Below, in pieces: positions 38,641 to 50,826 of a DNA stretch of 64,000 nt (the first letter of the stretch is position 1; every line of letters starts with the position of its first letter). Below the pieces are notes generated by a model that worked only from the letters and a program-made list of their open reading frames with translations, was not told the origin of the DNA and did not search any database. Position numbers and translations under genes: made by a program. The stretch comes from Eulemur rufifrons (lineage: Eukaryota > Chordata > Mammalia > Primates > Lemuridae). The stretch is taken from assembly GCF_041146395.1 (NCBI RefSeq), contig NC_091012.1, forward strand, positions 11,336,193-11,400,192, written 5' to 3'.

Positions 38641-41600
38641 AAGGTAAATGTATTTCTGTGTGTTCAACCCCACTTGTGTTTTAATTGGGTCCCCTATCAC
38701 CTGTACTCTGACAAACATTTTTCTGTCTGAAATGATCCTTGGACGTATTCCTGTCACTGGATGTTCAAGGCTTTGTTCCCAGAGGTTTTGCAGGTGGTGG
38801 CAGGGACATGCCACATTTTATATAAAGTACAACATAATTGACCTTTTAAGACAACATAAGAATGGTACATTTTTCATCTGAAGACATTCTTAAAAATGGC
38901 TACGTAGAAAATTTGTTTAAACCATTAATCAGACCTTGATTTGGAGAAACTGTGAAGAGAAACTTTGTTCTCTTCCCCAGGTTAAGAACATACATTACTC
39001 ACCAGAAAATACTTTGTGGTTAGAGTCTCAATGCAATGTCACAGACTTGTTTTATTCAGTGAAACAATTAAAGAATTTCATTAAGGAAGTAGGTCAAACT
39101 AGTAAGGAAATAGTTAATTCTTTGAAGCAAATAGCAAGTAGGCAGAATTCTTATCATATTTTTATAGTTGTATAAAAATAAAGCATGGCTGACGATTGTT
39201 TTATGCTGCCTCTACAGATTAACAATTCTTATTTTTTAAAGAAAACTTTACTTAACATCAACCTGAAAAACACACAGAACTTTGTACGTAGAAGTTCCAG
39301 AAAGACAAGAACACCAATATTAATGCAAAAAAAAAAAAATGAAAAACAGTTTGTAGGTAGATACAGATATAATAAATAAAAATATTTTTATATTTTATAA
39401 AAATTTATTGAAATGTAATGAATCAATTTCACTTTTTAGTTTTGATCACTATCCTTTTGTCTTTTCTAATCATTTTAATATTTTTATACTAAAAGTGTAT
39501 TATGTGGGTGTGTGGGCATCAAAGTGTGTACAATTTATAAATATTTGAAAATAATAGTGTACAACTTTTTGATGCACATTTTGAATGTGAGTATGTAATG
39601 AAGTGTACCTAAATATTTCTCAAAGGTTTATGGATATCATTAGTAATATTTTTAACGTGGCAAATCTAATTTAGAAAATTGTTACAATCTTTAATCTCAC
39701 AACTAAAATAATCCTTTTTAATTTTTGTAAAGAATATTGAATATTTTCTTATTTACAAATACCAATAACAACAACAGGAAAAATGTAAACCCTCTACTCT
39801 TACCAATTACAGAGGAAAACATTTTTAAAAATCTCTTTGAATATTTGTGGCATTCAGGAATATGCTATCCTCTCCTTATTGCTATATTTCTTTCAATTCT
39901 ATTTAATCTTTGTTTTATTTGTAACTCCACCCTACTGCTTGTACTAGGAAATTTTCAATAAATATGTCATGCCTTACACCTAAGATGGTTTTAGTTCCAT
40001 AAGTCTCTCTAAACTTATCAAGGTCAAAATTTAAAAAATTTTCAAAAGTCAGTATATTTTTATTAAAAAATATACATGTCCATAAAGTAGTTATATTTTT
40101 ATTTGTCACAATTATTGGAGGTCCTATGTAAGAATTGGATGGTAATTTGCAAACTGGTTTTTACACATGACTTCAGTGTGTTGCTTTGTAATCTAGAGTT
40201 TCCCTGTAAGAATGATACATGGCAAACAAAGTCAAATAAATAAGAAAAGCCATTCAAAGTTGTAACTTGCTCATATAAACAAAAAATACATCAATTATGT
40301 TTAATTAATTCAAACTAGGTAGTGGACAATTTACTAAGTTCTGTTAGTGAAACAAAAAAGTTGTAGATAGTTCAGTATAAAAAAAGAAAAAGTCTCCATA
40401 GCTCTATGCTACCATCCAGGTTTAAAGACATATCTGACCATTCCATGTAATATTTTTGATAGAGTGAAAAGGCTTGCAGGGTTTTAAAAATATTTGCTTT
40501 TCTTGTCACCCATTACTAACCAAAATTTTCACATTTATTTGTGTTCTTATATATTGTAGTATTTACTTCCTCACAGAAAACAAACAATTAAAAATAGTAA
40601 TAATTTCCTTCTTCCACTAAAACCTCACTGTCAGAATAGCTTTTAGATGGTTGTGACTTTAGCCTTTACTTCTCACAAGGGATATGAGTTTTATTATTTC
40701 AAATCTACATTCAATATATTGATTTATGGAGATTGGGAAACAACATATCTTATTTTGTACCTAGTCATTTTTAAATAAGTAGGATAAGGAAGAATTTTAG
40801 TGGCCAGTCAGATAAATTAAAATGCATTTCTTTATTAACTGTCACATGTGTAGACATGTACTTGGCAATAAAAGTTAAAAAAAATATATACAGTCAAAAA
40901 TTCAAAGAATTTACACAAATGTGTGGGTGATAAACACATACAAAATTCCTGTAATTCCATGTAAAATTCAAATTTTAAACAAAATGTAGGTAGAAGAATA
41001 AATCTGAAATTATTAGGAAGGTTCAAAGCAAAAGCGGTATTTGAGTTGGATTTAATGACTAGATAGATGGTAAGGGAAGAGCATGATATTATGGGCAAAG
41101 AAGGAAAGTGGCACAGTCAGAGACCGGTTTAGGTTCATCTTGAGAATGAGGAGTGTACTCAGGTGAGGACTTCAGGTTTGTATAGAGAAGAATGAGAATT
41201 AGGGACAGAAAAATATATTTCATATAGATTTTGCAAGACAAAAAATATTCTACTTTCATGAAATGTAACTTACAAACAACTTGGGCTGTCTACTCACACA
41301 TACAGCCTTGTGGAACACATGCACTTTCAGAGATGATCTAGAAAGCCCATAAGAAAAGTGACTTTCCTGAGGGAGATGGTGGTTAATGTGAGAAGATGCT
41401 GAAGAGGAGAAAGATTGGATAAGATGGGGGATATAACCATTTATGTCACTCACAGGATTTAACTGGTAAGAGCTCTTTCAAAAGCGGTATGATCAGTAGT
41501 GCCAAAAAATCTATTATATTAATATTATTATGATATATTGATGATAACTTTAGGAAAAAGAAAATGTAATGAAAAGGATGGTCAGGAGTAGGAAAAACCA

Positions 41601-41775
41601 TTTTATAGACAGAGGAATCTTAAACTTTATGCAGGTAAAAGCATGAAGTAAGAAACATTATGACAAGCAGAGCTTTAGGAAAACAAAACAAAACAAAAAA
41701 GCAGAATCAATCCATGCTGGAGGCTTTTAAGGATTTTGTAATAATCTGTTGGAAAAGGCAAATAAATAAGCAAAT
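38641..41775. other. AT-rich sequence with two unassigned short frames
   Basis: Open frames at 38936-39175 (79 codons, with NIHYSPENTLWLESQCNVT and KQLKNFIKEV) and 39185-39379 (64 codons, NINLKNTQNFVRRSSRKTRT) read like protein and end near an A-run (39327-39339). They could be a second retrocopy or parts of an old exon. No splice pattern or parent gene was recognised. The rest, to 41775, holds nothing I can name. Confidence 0.35.
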
Positions 41776-42120
<345 letters not shown>

Positions 42121-43063
42121 AATAAGTAAGTGGAGATGACATGGGCAGTGATGGACAGGGCAAGGGTCATCAAATATTAGTATTGAGAAGGATTCCAGTG
42201 GAATCATGGGAGGCAAATATGGAATTATGGAAAATGTTTTAAGCTATAAATAAGTCAGATTCAAGTGGAGCCCAAACTCTTAAACTTATACAGTTTTAAA
42301 ATATAAAAGCTTATTTTTTAGACTGGTTCTTCATTAGTAAATCATTCATGTTTGTGGAGATACTTAACTATTATAATGGTACAAGTTATTTCCTGTATAA
42401 CAAACATATTAAATAGATGATAATGTGGATGACTAGCATTGGATATAATGATGCAGTGATGGTGACAACTGTGGTAGTCAGGGTACAGAAGAGAGGTTAT
42501 AAAATCACAGGGCTTTAAAGAATAGATAGTAAGAAGATAATTTCTTAGGGAGAAGTGGAAGTGAAAAATATAGGAGTTTCATTTTGCATGTGAAATTTTC
42601 AGATTACTATGCTGTATGTAAAAGGTAAATCTGCATGTGGGATCAGTGTCAAAATTAGTAGTACTTTCAGATGTCAAAGCAATCATATAGGAAAATGAAT
42701 ACAATTTAAAATAATAGATAACAAGCATGGGAAAATGTCCCCAGTCATTTTATTAAAACCATACGAGATTCAACTACATTAACTCTTGGTTGCTTAGGAG
42801 TGTACACAAAATATTTACAAATGTTTCATAGTCAAATTCAGTATTCACTTCCCCTTATGATCACAAGGATAACTTCTCTACCTATATTACTTTTTGACTA
42901 CTGACACTTAAATTACCTATAGTGAAGGCCAGTTTTAACTTTCCTCCAAACTTTTCCTGAGTCCTTATTTTCAAAGATAACAGATAACTATAAAATGATA
43001 TTTTAAAATGACACGCAGAATATATGTGCATAGAGCACCCTTGACACAAGTGACTCCATCTTA
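42121..43063. other. No gene seen
   Basis: AT-rich sequence without recognised features, left of the mariner element. Confidence 0.4.
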
Positions 43064-44355
43064 TTAAAGGTTGGTGCAAAAGTAATTGTGGTTTTAGCAT
43101 TGTTGAAACTTGCTGTTTGATATAAGAATACATTCTTAAGTAAACGTGGATACGTTATACATCAGTTTAATGTGCATTTCTCACTTTATGTGTTTTTGCT
43201 AATGACTTATTACTCGTTGTTTATTTGATATTTATTTTATTTTTATTTATTTATTTTTTCATATTTATTTTACACTATGGAAATGATGTTAGACAGAAAG
43301 CAAATTCGAGTTCAGTATGGGTCATAAAACAGCGGAGACAATTGGCAACATCAACAACGCATTTGGCCCAGGAACTGGTAATGAACCTACAGTGCAGTGG
43401 TGGTTCAAGAAATTTTGCAAAGGAGATGAGAGCCCTGAAGATGAAGAGCGCAGTGTCTGGCCATCGGAAGTTGACAACAACCGATTGAGAGCAACCATCA
43501 AAGGTGATCCTCTTACAACTACAGAAGAAGTTGCCAAAGACCTCAACGTGGACCATTCTATGGTTGTTTTTGGCATTTGAAGCAAATTGGAAATGTGAAA
43601 AAGCTCAATAGCTGAGTGCCTCATGAGCTGACTGAAAATAAAAAATTGTCATTGTGAAGTGTCGTCTTCTCTTGTTGTATGTAATAACAGCGAACCATTT
43701 CTCAATCAGATTGTGATGTCAGAGGAAAAGAGGATTTTATACAACAACTGGCTACAAACAGCTCAGTGGTTGGATAAAGAAGCTGCAAAACCCTTCCCAA
43801 AGCCAAACTTGCACCAAAAAAAGGTCATGGTCACTGTTTGGTGGTCTGCTGCCAGTCTGATCCACTGTAGCCTTCTGAATCCCAGTGAAACCATTACATC
43901 TGAGAAGTATTCTCAGCAAATTGATGAGAGGCACCAAAAATTGCAATGCCTGCAGCCAGCCCTGGTCAACAGAAAGGGCCCAATTCTTCTCCATGACAAC
44001 ACCTGACCACACATCGCACAACCAACACTTCAAAAGTTGAATGAATTGGGCTACAAAGTTTTGTCTCATCTGCCATATTCACCTAACTTCTTGCCAATCA
44101 ATTACCACCTCCTCAAGCCTCTCAACAACTTTTTGCAGGGAAAATGCTTCCACAACCAGCAGGATGCAGAAAATACTTTCCAAGAATTTGTGGAATCACA
44201 AAGCACGGGTTTTTACACTACAGGAAAAAAACAAACTTATTCCTCACTGGCAAAAATGTGTTGATTATAATGGTTACTATTTTGGTTAATAAAGATGTGT
44301 TGTAATGATTTAAAATTCATGGTTCAAAACCGCAATTATTTTTGCACCAATCTAA
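43064..44355 (+). mobile_element. Full-length Hsmar1-like mariner, decayed
   Basis: About 1.29 kb, the full size of Hsmar1. Terminal inverted repeats are ggttggtgcaaaagtaattg at the left (43069) and its imperfect reverse complement, ending ttgcaccaatctaa, at the right. Broken frames encode the transposase: the helix-turn-helix part (GPGTGNEPTVQWWFKKFCKG, EERSVWPSEVDNNRLRA, TTTEEVAKDLNVDHS), then AQWLDKEA, KVMVTVWWSA, PILLHDNT and LPYSPNFLPINYH. Of the mariner acidic triad, the first Asp is replaced (SEEKRI for the usual CDEKW), the second is kept (HDN) and the third is Asn (INYH). Frameshifts near 43580-43660 and stops near 44005 make it inactive. This is the family that gave rise to the transposase half of SETMAR in anthropoids. 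Confidence 0.93.
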
Positions 44356-45570
44356 GAAAAAGACTCGATCTAGTATATCAAAGGGCATGATGTCAACAGG
44401 GACCAGATGTTCAGAGACTATGCCCAACCAGATAAGGATGTAACCCTTTACTACTAGTCCTCACCAGAGGCCTGAAGGGCCATAAAAAGAGCAGGGCTTC
44501 ACCAGCTAGGTGAAGCCATCTCTATAGATACCATCTGGCTTTCACTCGTGGTCAGCACCTGGCATTTTCTGCCAAAGACATGCCTAAGTCAAGGACTGTG
44601 CGTTGAAAGATGTTGATGATCATGCAGATCAGCCAAAGGTACTCTTCCTGTCCATGTTGCTCTCCCTGGACTGGTTCATTAACTCCTTTTCATGTCCTCT
44701 TTCTTTTGATGTTAAATGTTACTTTGTTGGATATGAAAATTTTAATCTATAACATTTATATATTGATTAAGTATACTACTATGTATGGTTTGCAATATTG
44801 ACAGACTTGTGAATTCGCTTGTATCTGTGTACCAATGGCTCTGACTACTGAGAGAGCCAGTGGTACTAAAGAGAATTTTCTGTTTGGAAACTGCATGTAG
44901 CTCACGGCTTTCATGATTAAAATAGCATCAGTAAAAGTCTGGACTTGTGGAAAGACACAAACATACATGGAGCTGGTTATGTCTGAACTTGTGCCACTCA
45001 AGACAATATGCTTTACCAATCTCATGCTTGGATGGTATGCCATTGTCAAGTGTTATAAAGGTGTACAAACTATTAATCTCAATATCTGCACATATCCGAA
45101 GAAGAGAAATGTTAAGACATGACTGCTGCTGATAACAACAGACCACCTAACGAAGGCAACTGTTAGATCTCTGCTACATATCAATATCCAGGCTGCATGT
45201 GTTTCCACCTCCTAATAAAATTTAACTGTTACTGAAATTTACTGCCTTACAGGGATTTTACACATATCAAGGAATTCAATCTTCATTAAAACAATAAATA
45301 TCATAGGCTGAATATGATAGAAGTCAGTGAATTACACTTCTGTAGGTCTTGCTCAGATAACTAATTGAAATACTTTATTCTTAGCAATTTGATATATTAT
45401 CAACTCAGGTGTGGTTATGAAAATCAAAAGGCCAATAGTACAGCTATACACAGAAACCAATTGTGTAAGACAGAAATAAAAACTTTCAAGAAAATATATG
45501 AAGTGGATTTTATTTTATGTTTCCTACTTTTTATCTCTCTGCCTTCCCAGTCAACCAGAATTTCTAGTAA
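44356..45570. other. Unassigned sequence with a small perfect hairpin
   Basis: No family was recognised. It includes a 'ccataaaaagagcaggg' TATA-like stretch (about 44479) and a perfect 9-bp inverted repeat (44495-44517). An AATAAA near 45213 suggests a possible LTR or retrocopy, but no termini were found. Confidence 0.3.
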
Positions 45571-46430
45571 ATGGTAAATTCCACCATGATTTCTCAGTTC
45601 CTCTTCGTGGGCTTTGCTAAAGGCTGGGAACTTAGGTTCTTGCACTCCATGCTATTCCTATGATGTACTTGGCAACCTGTTTGGGAATCTTTTCATCATC
45701 ATTGTCACCCCGTCATCCAGAACCTTCACAGGCCCATGTATTCCTGAGAAATTTGTGCATTATGAATATGTGCTATATTTCTATCACTGCCTCCAATGCC
45801 TGTGTTAACTCTGTCACTGAAAACAGGGTCCTCTCAGTGGATGGGTGTACAACTCAGATCTTCTTGGACATTTGTTGTGTGTATGTAGTTTCTTTTCCTC
45901 ACCATCATGGCCCACAACCACTGTGTGGCCATCTGGCAGGCCCTCCATTCCCCAGTCCTCATATACCACCACTTTTGTGTCTGAATAACACTGGCTCCCA
46001 TACTCAGTGGTCTCTTCCATGCAGGCATGCACACTGTCAACACCTTCCAGTGGCCCTTCTGTGGTTCATCAATTCTCCTGTGATGTGCCCCCTCTGTTGA
46101 GGCTCTCTTGCTGTGACCCCTTCTGCAATGTGCTCTTACTTCTTGCGTCTGCCATAGGAGTTTGTGGTGGCTGCTTTATCTTAATGCCCATGTTATATAT
46201 TTGCACATTTTCTAATGTGCTCAAATTTCCAACCAGAAAGTGAAGAAAGGCCTTTTCTCACCCATGCCTTTTTTATACTCACAGTGTCTGTCTTACTCAG
46301 TTCTCTCATGTTTATGTACCTACAGGCCTAACTTCTGAAACAATTCAGGATATAATTCTTTCTGTATTTTATACTGTATAGCTTCCATTCTTTAACCCTA
46401 TAATAGTTGTGTGAGAAGAAGAATAGAAAG
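45571..46430 (+). pseudogene. OR14-like olfactory receptor pseudogene
   Basis: An intronless seven-transmembrane odorant receptor frame in pieces. It begins MVNSTMISQFLFVGF at 45571. A stop and frameshift fall at about 45660 in TM1. The TM1-loop end then reads GNLFIIIVT, followed by FLRNLCIMNMCYISIT (TM3 side), TIMAHNHCVAIW in place of the MAxDRYVAIC motif, and VHQFSCDVPPLLRLSC (extracellular loop 2). Next come FPTRK near the TM6 entry and a TM7-like FFNPII near 46400. Several frameshifts and stops are present. The VNSxT, LCIMNMCYIS and VPPLLRLSC residues point to family 14, as I recall it. It has no coding potential left. It lies 1 kb upstream of the KRAB zinc-finger locus. Confidence 0.88.
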
Positions 46431-47400
46431 GCTGGCACCACATCTAAATTTTTCTGTACTCACCTTTTTAGTACTCACCTTTTCTGGTATTATAAGGATT
46501 AAGTCACACAATGTAAAAGCTTCTTCCCAGTGTAGCATACCATTCTTATGAGCACATAGTACATGCTCAGTAGACATTGCATTATGCTGGTCTTGATTTT
46601 GGAAAATAATATCTGTGTCGTGATGAGTGTTGGGCATAAGGCACTCTGTATGCTGTGCTTGCTGTCTCTAGCTGTGTGCTACTAATAATGGATCTAGGTT
46701 GAGCAACATAAGCACTAAAAGGGGACTTGACAAAGAAGCCAATTAATGTAACCCTTCCACACAGCAGATAACATTTCTTAGAGTGAGGCCCACAATACCA
46801 CATGATTTATATTCACATTGATGGTTCAGAGACAATTTTTAAGTAATTGCCTCTCAGCCCAGCCTTTCAATTAGGATTATCTGGCTAGCTTGAAAGAAAC
46901 ACCATCACCTGTCTATTGGGCTGGGTGGGAACATCCATGTGGTTTTAATTGTGCCCCAAATAATTCTAATTTGATACCAGAATCAAGCATTAGAACTCCC
47001 AGATACATTCATGAGATTGAGTTTAGACTTTGTTCCAGAGAGAAATCCCAGGGCCTGCTGTTTTGGATTTGGTAGGGGCAGATCAGTGTGGTCAAGTTTC
47101 CCACTGCTGTAGCAGAAAGTCCTGGCACGTGTGGCAGGGGGAGGTCACCAAGGAAAAGTCAGGAGAACCTCACATTTTAGTCTCCATGAGGAAACATCAT
47201 ACCTGACTGTTTCCTGTGACTAAGAATAAGTGAGTGTAGACCTTTCTGCATTTTGTGGTCCTCTGGCTTGTGGATGCTGAGTAAACAGGTTAACACATTG
47301 TGCTGATTCCTTTCAGGGCATAGTCTCAAGATGTAATTCTGATTGTTCTACACAATCTCACTTGAAGAGAAATTTCAGAGTAGGAGAAGGAGAAGGAGAA
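46431..47400. other. Intergenic; probable 5' flank of the KRAB-ZNF gene
   Basis: No gene recognised. The first KRAB-ZNF exon (with the start codon at 47401) must begin somewhere here; no clear CpG-rich promoter is visible. The purine-rich 'gagtaggagaaggagaagg' precedes the ATG. Confidence 0.35.
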
Positions 47401-47415
47401 ATGGCTGGTTTTCAG
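47401..47415 (+). pseudogene. KRAB-ZNF start exon end (MAGFQ)
   Basis: ATG at 47401, five codons, then the strong donor gtaagt at 47416. Phase 0 matches the KRAB-A exon, which starts with Glu. A short coding part in the first exon is usual for this gene class. The 5' end of the exon was not determined. Confidence 0.6.
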
Positions 47416-48866
47416 GTAAGTGTGTCCCAGGTTAGGGGCTGTGTGCACTATTCCTCCTGGAATGTCATGCAGAATTTCAAGTTTTAGAACTTGTAAACGT
47501 TTACTTCTTTACTTCTGATGTTCATGCCTAATGAGTTTTTTTCCACTACATTTTTTTTTTCATTTCTTCTTATGATAGTCAAGGAGCACTGGAAAATCCT
47601 TCCTCCCTATATAACAAAACCTGCTCTACATTCTCTCCACCCAAGCTTCTTAATAAAATAAACAAGTTTCATAATAAATGTGTGATATGTAATATTGAAA
47701 ATGTTCCCATTGTGACAGGTCAACCTACAATAGGGTGGATATCTGAGATTCCTATTGGGGATGGGATACGGTCTTTGTATTTGAGTGAAGAAGGGGAACA
47801 TGTACTCTCAAGGTTTGATCTGGATGTTTTCATCAGGTCTATGTGAAATAGTATTTGGAAAATGCAGAAAGAGGATAGCATTGATTGCCTAGGATAACAA
47901 GAAAATTATGGAAAAATAAAAAAAGAAGACATGCTCTATAATAATGCAAAAGTATTTACATACATTATTAAAAATTACAAATCATGGGAAATATCTATAA
48001 CTTGAACTTTGCATAAAACTAATGATTCTTCGTGGTTACATATTTTTGGGCACTACCATCCCAGCAGTGATTTTTTTTATCCTCTGTGAAATGGTGCCTA
48101 ATACCAATTTGTCCCACTACAGTTGATGTTAATTTCATTCACTTGGTTAAGGTGCTCTCTGACAGATTCATCCAAAGTAAATTGTTTTTTTTTTCTTTAT
48201 GATTAAATGTCTTTTCGAAATTTACTGACTGATGTGCATGAATCATCACATTTACACTGGAAGCTCCCCTTTCTTTTTATAGCTTGCTTTGAAAAATGAA
48301 GGCTCTTATATTTGTCTTCTGGTCAGATGAAGTGAGATAAATTGAAAGTCTACCACTTACTGGATGTTGACAAAATACTCTCCTTATGCCAGAAGCACTG
48401 GTTTCACTGGTTATATTATGTGAAATGCAGAGACTCAGACCCCACCCGAGATCTCCTGAATGAGAATCTGTATTTTAACAAGATCTCCAGTTCATTACTG
48501 TACACGTGAAAATTGGGTGATACCTTCTAACTCACTGTTTCTCTGTGTGAGAAATATGCACAACTTATTTCATATGATGTAAATATAGCACAAATTTATA
48601 TTGCAGTGTTGAGGCCCTTAATTTTATATTTAATACTTTATCATGCAAAACAGTATCATATGCACAATAGTTTCATACATGTTATACAATCTTCATTCCT
48701 GAGAATTAGAGAATGTGTTCAAGAATATCACTATGCTAAAAAATATCTTATTGGATAATTCCAGTCACCCATATGTCAGAAACAGTTCTCATAACTTTCA
48801 TTTTCCTTGTAGTCAAATTAAGAATTCTCTCCTTGGCAACTTGGGAAATATGTGTCTTTTTTTCAG

Positions 48867-49076
<210 letters not shown>

Positions 49077-49493
49077 TAACATGAATGAATTTTATATCTC
49101 TGCTTTTAAGGAAAATTTGAAGGATTTTGGTGTAGAAAATAAAATCACTAGACGTCTCATCTTATAATGAACCTTTTCCTTTATTGAGCTGATCTGTGTA
49201 ATTCACTCTCGATTAGTGATTCCTCTAGAAATCAGGGTATATAATTGTTGACTGCACCTTAGAATACAATTTCCACCACTTATTTTTTATTTGGTGCTAG
49301 TGGGAATTGGTGCTCTGGAGCCATAAATTTGAAATAATTTCTTATCGTTCTACAGGGTCTGTGAGAAAACCATATTTTGGAAAACAATTTTCTAGAATCT
49401 TCTATAATATTCTGTCTATAAGTATAGTACTTTAAAGATTAGTAATTGGAGAGTCTTCAGCACACATCATGAGTATTCTTTCTAATAAAACAG

Positions 49494-49589
49494 GTCTTGC
49501 TGTCTCAAAGCCAGAGCTGATCACATATCTGGAGCAAGGGATAGAGCCCTGGATTATGAATAAAGAGGAAACAACAGCTAAATATACAG
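49494..49589 (+). pseudogene. KRAB-b exon
   Basis: Bounded by aaaacag (to 49493) and gtaggt (49590). With one base from KRAB-A it reads GLAVSKPELITYLEQGIEPW, then IMNKEETTAKYT. The family has [20 protein letters not shown]. It is open, canonical in size (96 bp) and ends one base into the next codon, fitting the exon at 59432. Confidence 0.9.
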
Positions 49590-49939
49590 GTAGGTGAGAT
49601 TCAGTAAAGCAGATAACAAATGTTAAAGAGCCAAAGCTCAAGGAGAAAGGCAGATATTAAAAAGTGGTTTGAAATGCTCCGCTCTTTTGGAAATGTTTTT
49701 TGAGAAGCCTGTGTATGTTTCTCTTTCTCTTACACAAGGACATCTTCTGTCCCATGCTCTTAAACTCTCTAAGAACTGTACATCTGTAGTGATCTTCCTT
49801 AGAATTCAGTGAGAGCCAAACTTCTTGTCATGGCTTATAAGGGACTACATTATCTGTAAACACTTCTATTGTTCGGGGAGATATGGGATTATCTGTACAT
49901 ATTTTGAAGACCTCTACATTAAAGCATCTTTTGACAGCA

Positions 49940-50223
49940 TTTTGTTCTGCTGCCCCATCTGGAGTACAGTGGTTGATCATAGCTCTCTGCAACCTGAAAC
50001 TTCTGGGCTCCAGGGATCCTGCTACCTCAATTTTCCAAGTACCTAGGACTATGGGCATGAGCCAACATGGCCAGCTGATTTGTTTCTATTATTATTATTA
50101 TTTGTTGAAATGAAGTCTCTTTATGGTGCTGGGGCTGGTTTCAAGATCTTGACCTGAACTGATCCTCTTTCCTTGGCTTCCAAAATTGTTGGGATTATAG
50201 TTGTGATCCACAATGCCCAGCTC
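49940..50223 (-). mobile_element. Old Alu (AluJ-age)
   Basis: Reverse complement shows both arms ('gggattatagttgtgatccac' end) with an ATT-rich linker at about 50085-50105. Very diverged, without intact CpG sites. Confidence 0.8.
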
Positions 50224-50630
50224 ATTTTTGAAGTTCCTTTTGTTGCCTCATTTTTGAAATGTGTAAAAAGGAATAGTGGAGATATGGTGATTTGCTTCAG
50301 TAATGCTAGAAACACTAGGGACAGATGTTTCATATTTTGTGCATCATGATTTCCAATTCTAAGGTTTCAGAGGCAATCCTATAGAAATTCAGACTCATTA
50401 ATTTTATACAAATGCATAGCCTCTTCCTAAACCTAAGAACATCTAACATTATTTCACTTTGAAATATCCTTTTTTCTTTTTTATGTATATTCTTTTTTCT
50501 AGTATAAAATAAGAGTAAAATTTCAACTTTATTGTACCCAAATTCCCAAACTGTATTATAGTTTATTTTCTCTACTCACCTCATAGAATCCTTAAATATA
50601 CTGTCCCTTTGAGTGCTTCAAATTGCTGAA

Positions 50631-50826
50631 TATATTTATACTCCCAATTGATACATTGTATGATGATACTTATATTCCATAATTTTCCCCTATTTAGTAC
50701 TATCACGAAATTGTCATTCACATCTGCATATATTTATACTTCCAATTGATACATTGTATTTTGATACTTATATTCCATAATTTTCCCCTATTTAGTACTA
50801 TCACGAAATTGTCATTCACATATATG
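50631..50826. repeat. Tandem duplication, 98-bp unit
   Basis: Unit 1 (50631-50728) and unit 2 (50729-50826) start 'tatatttatact' and share 'ttccataattttcccctatt' and 'actatcacgaaattgtcatt'. They differ at only a few positions, so the duplication is fairly recent compared with its surroundings. Confidence 0.92.
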
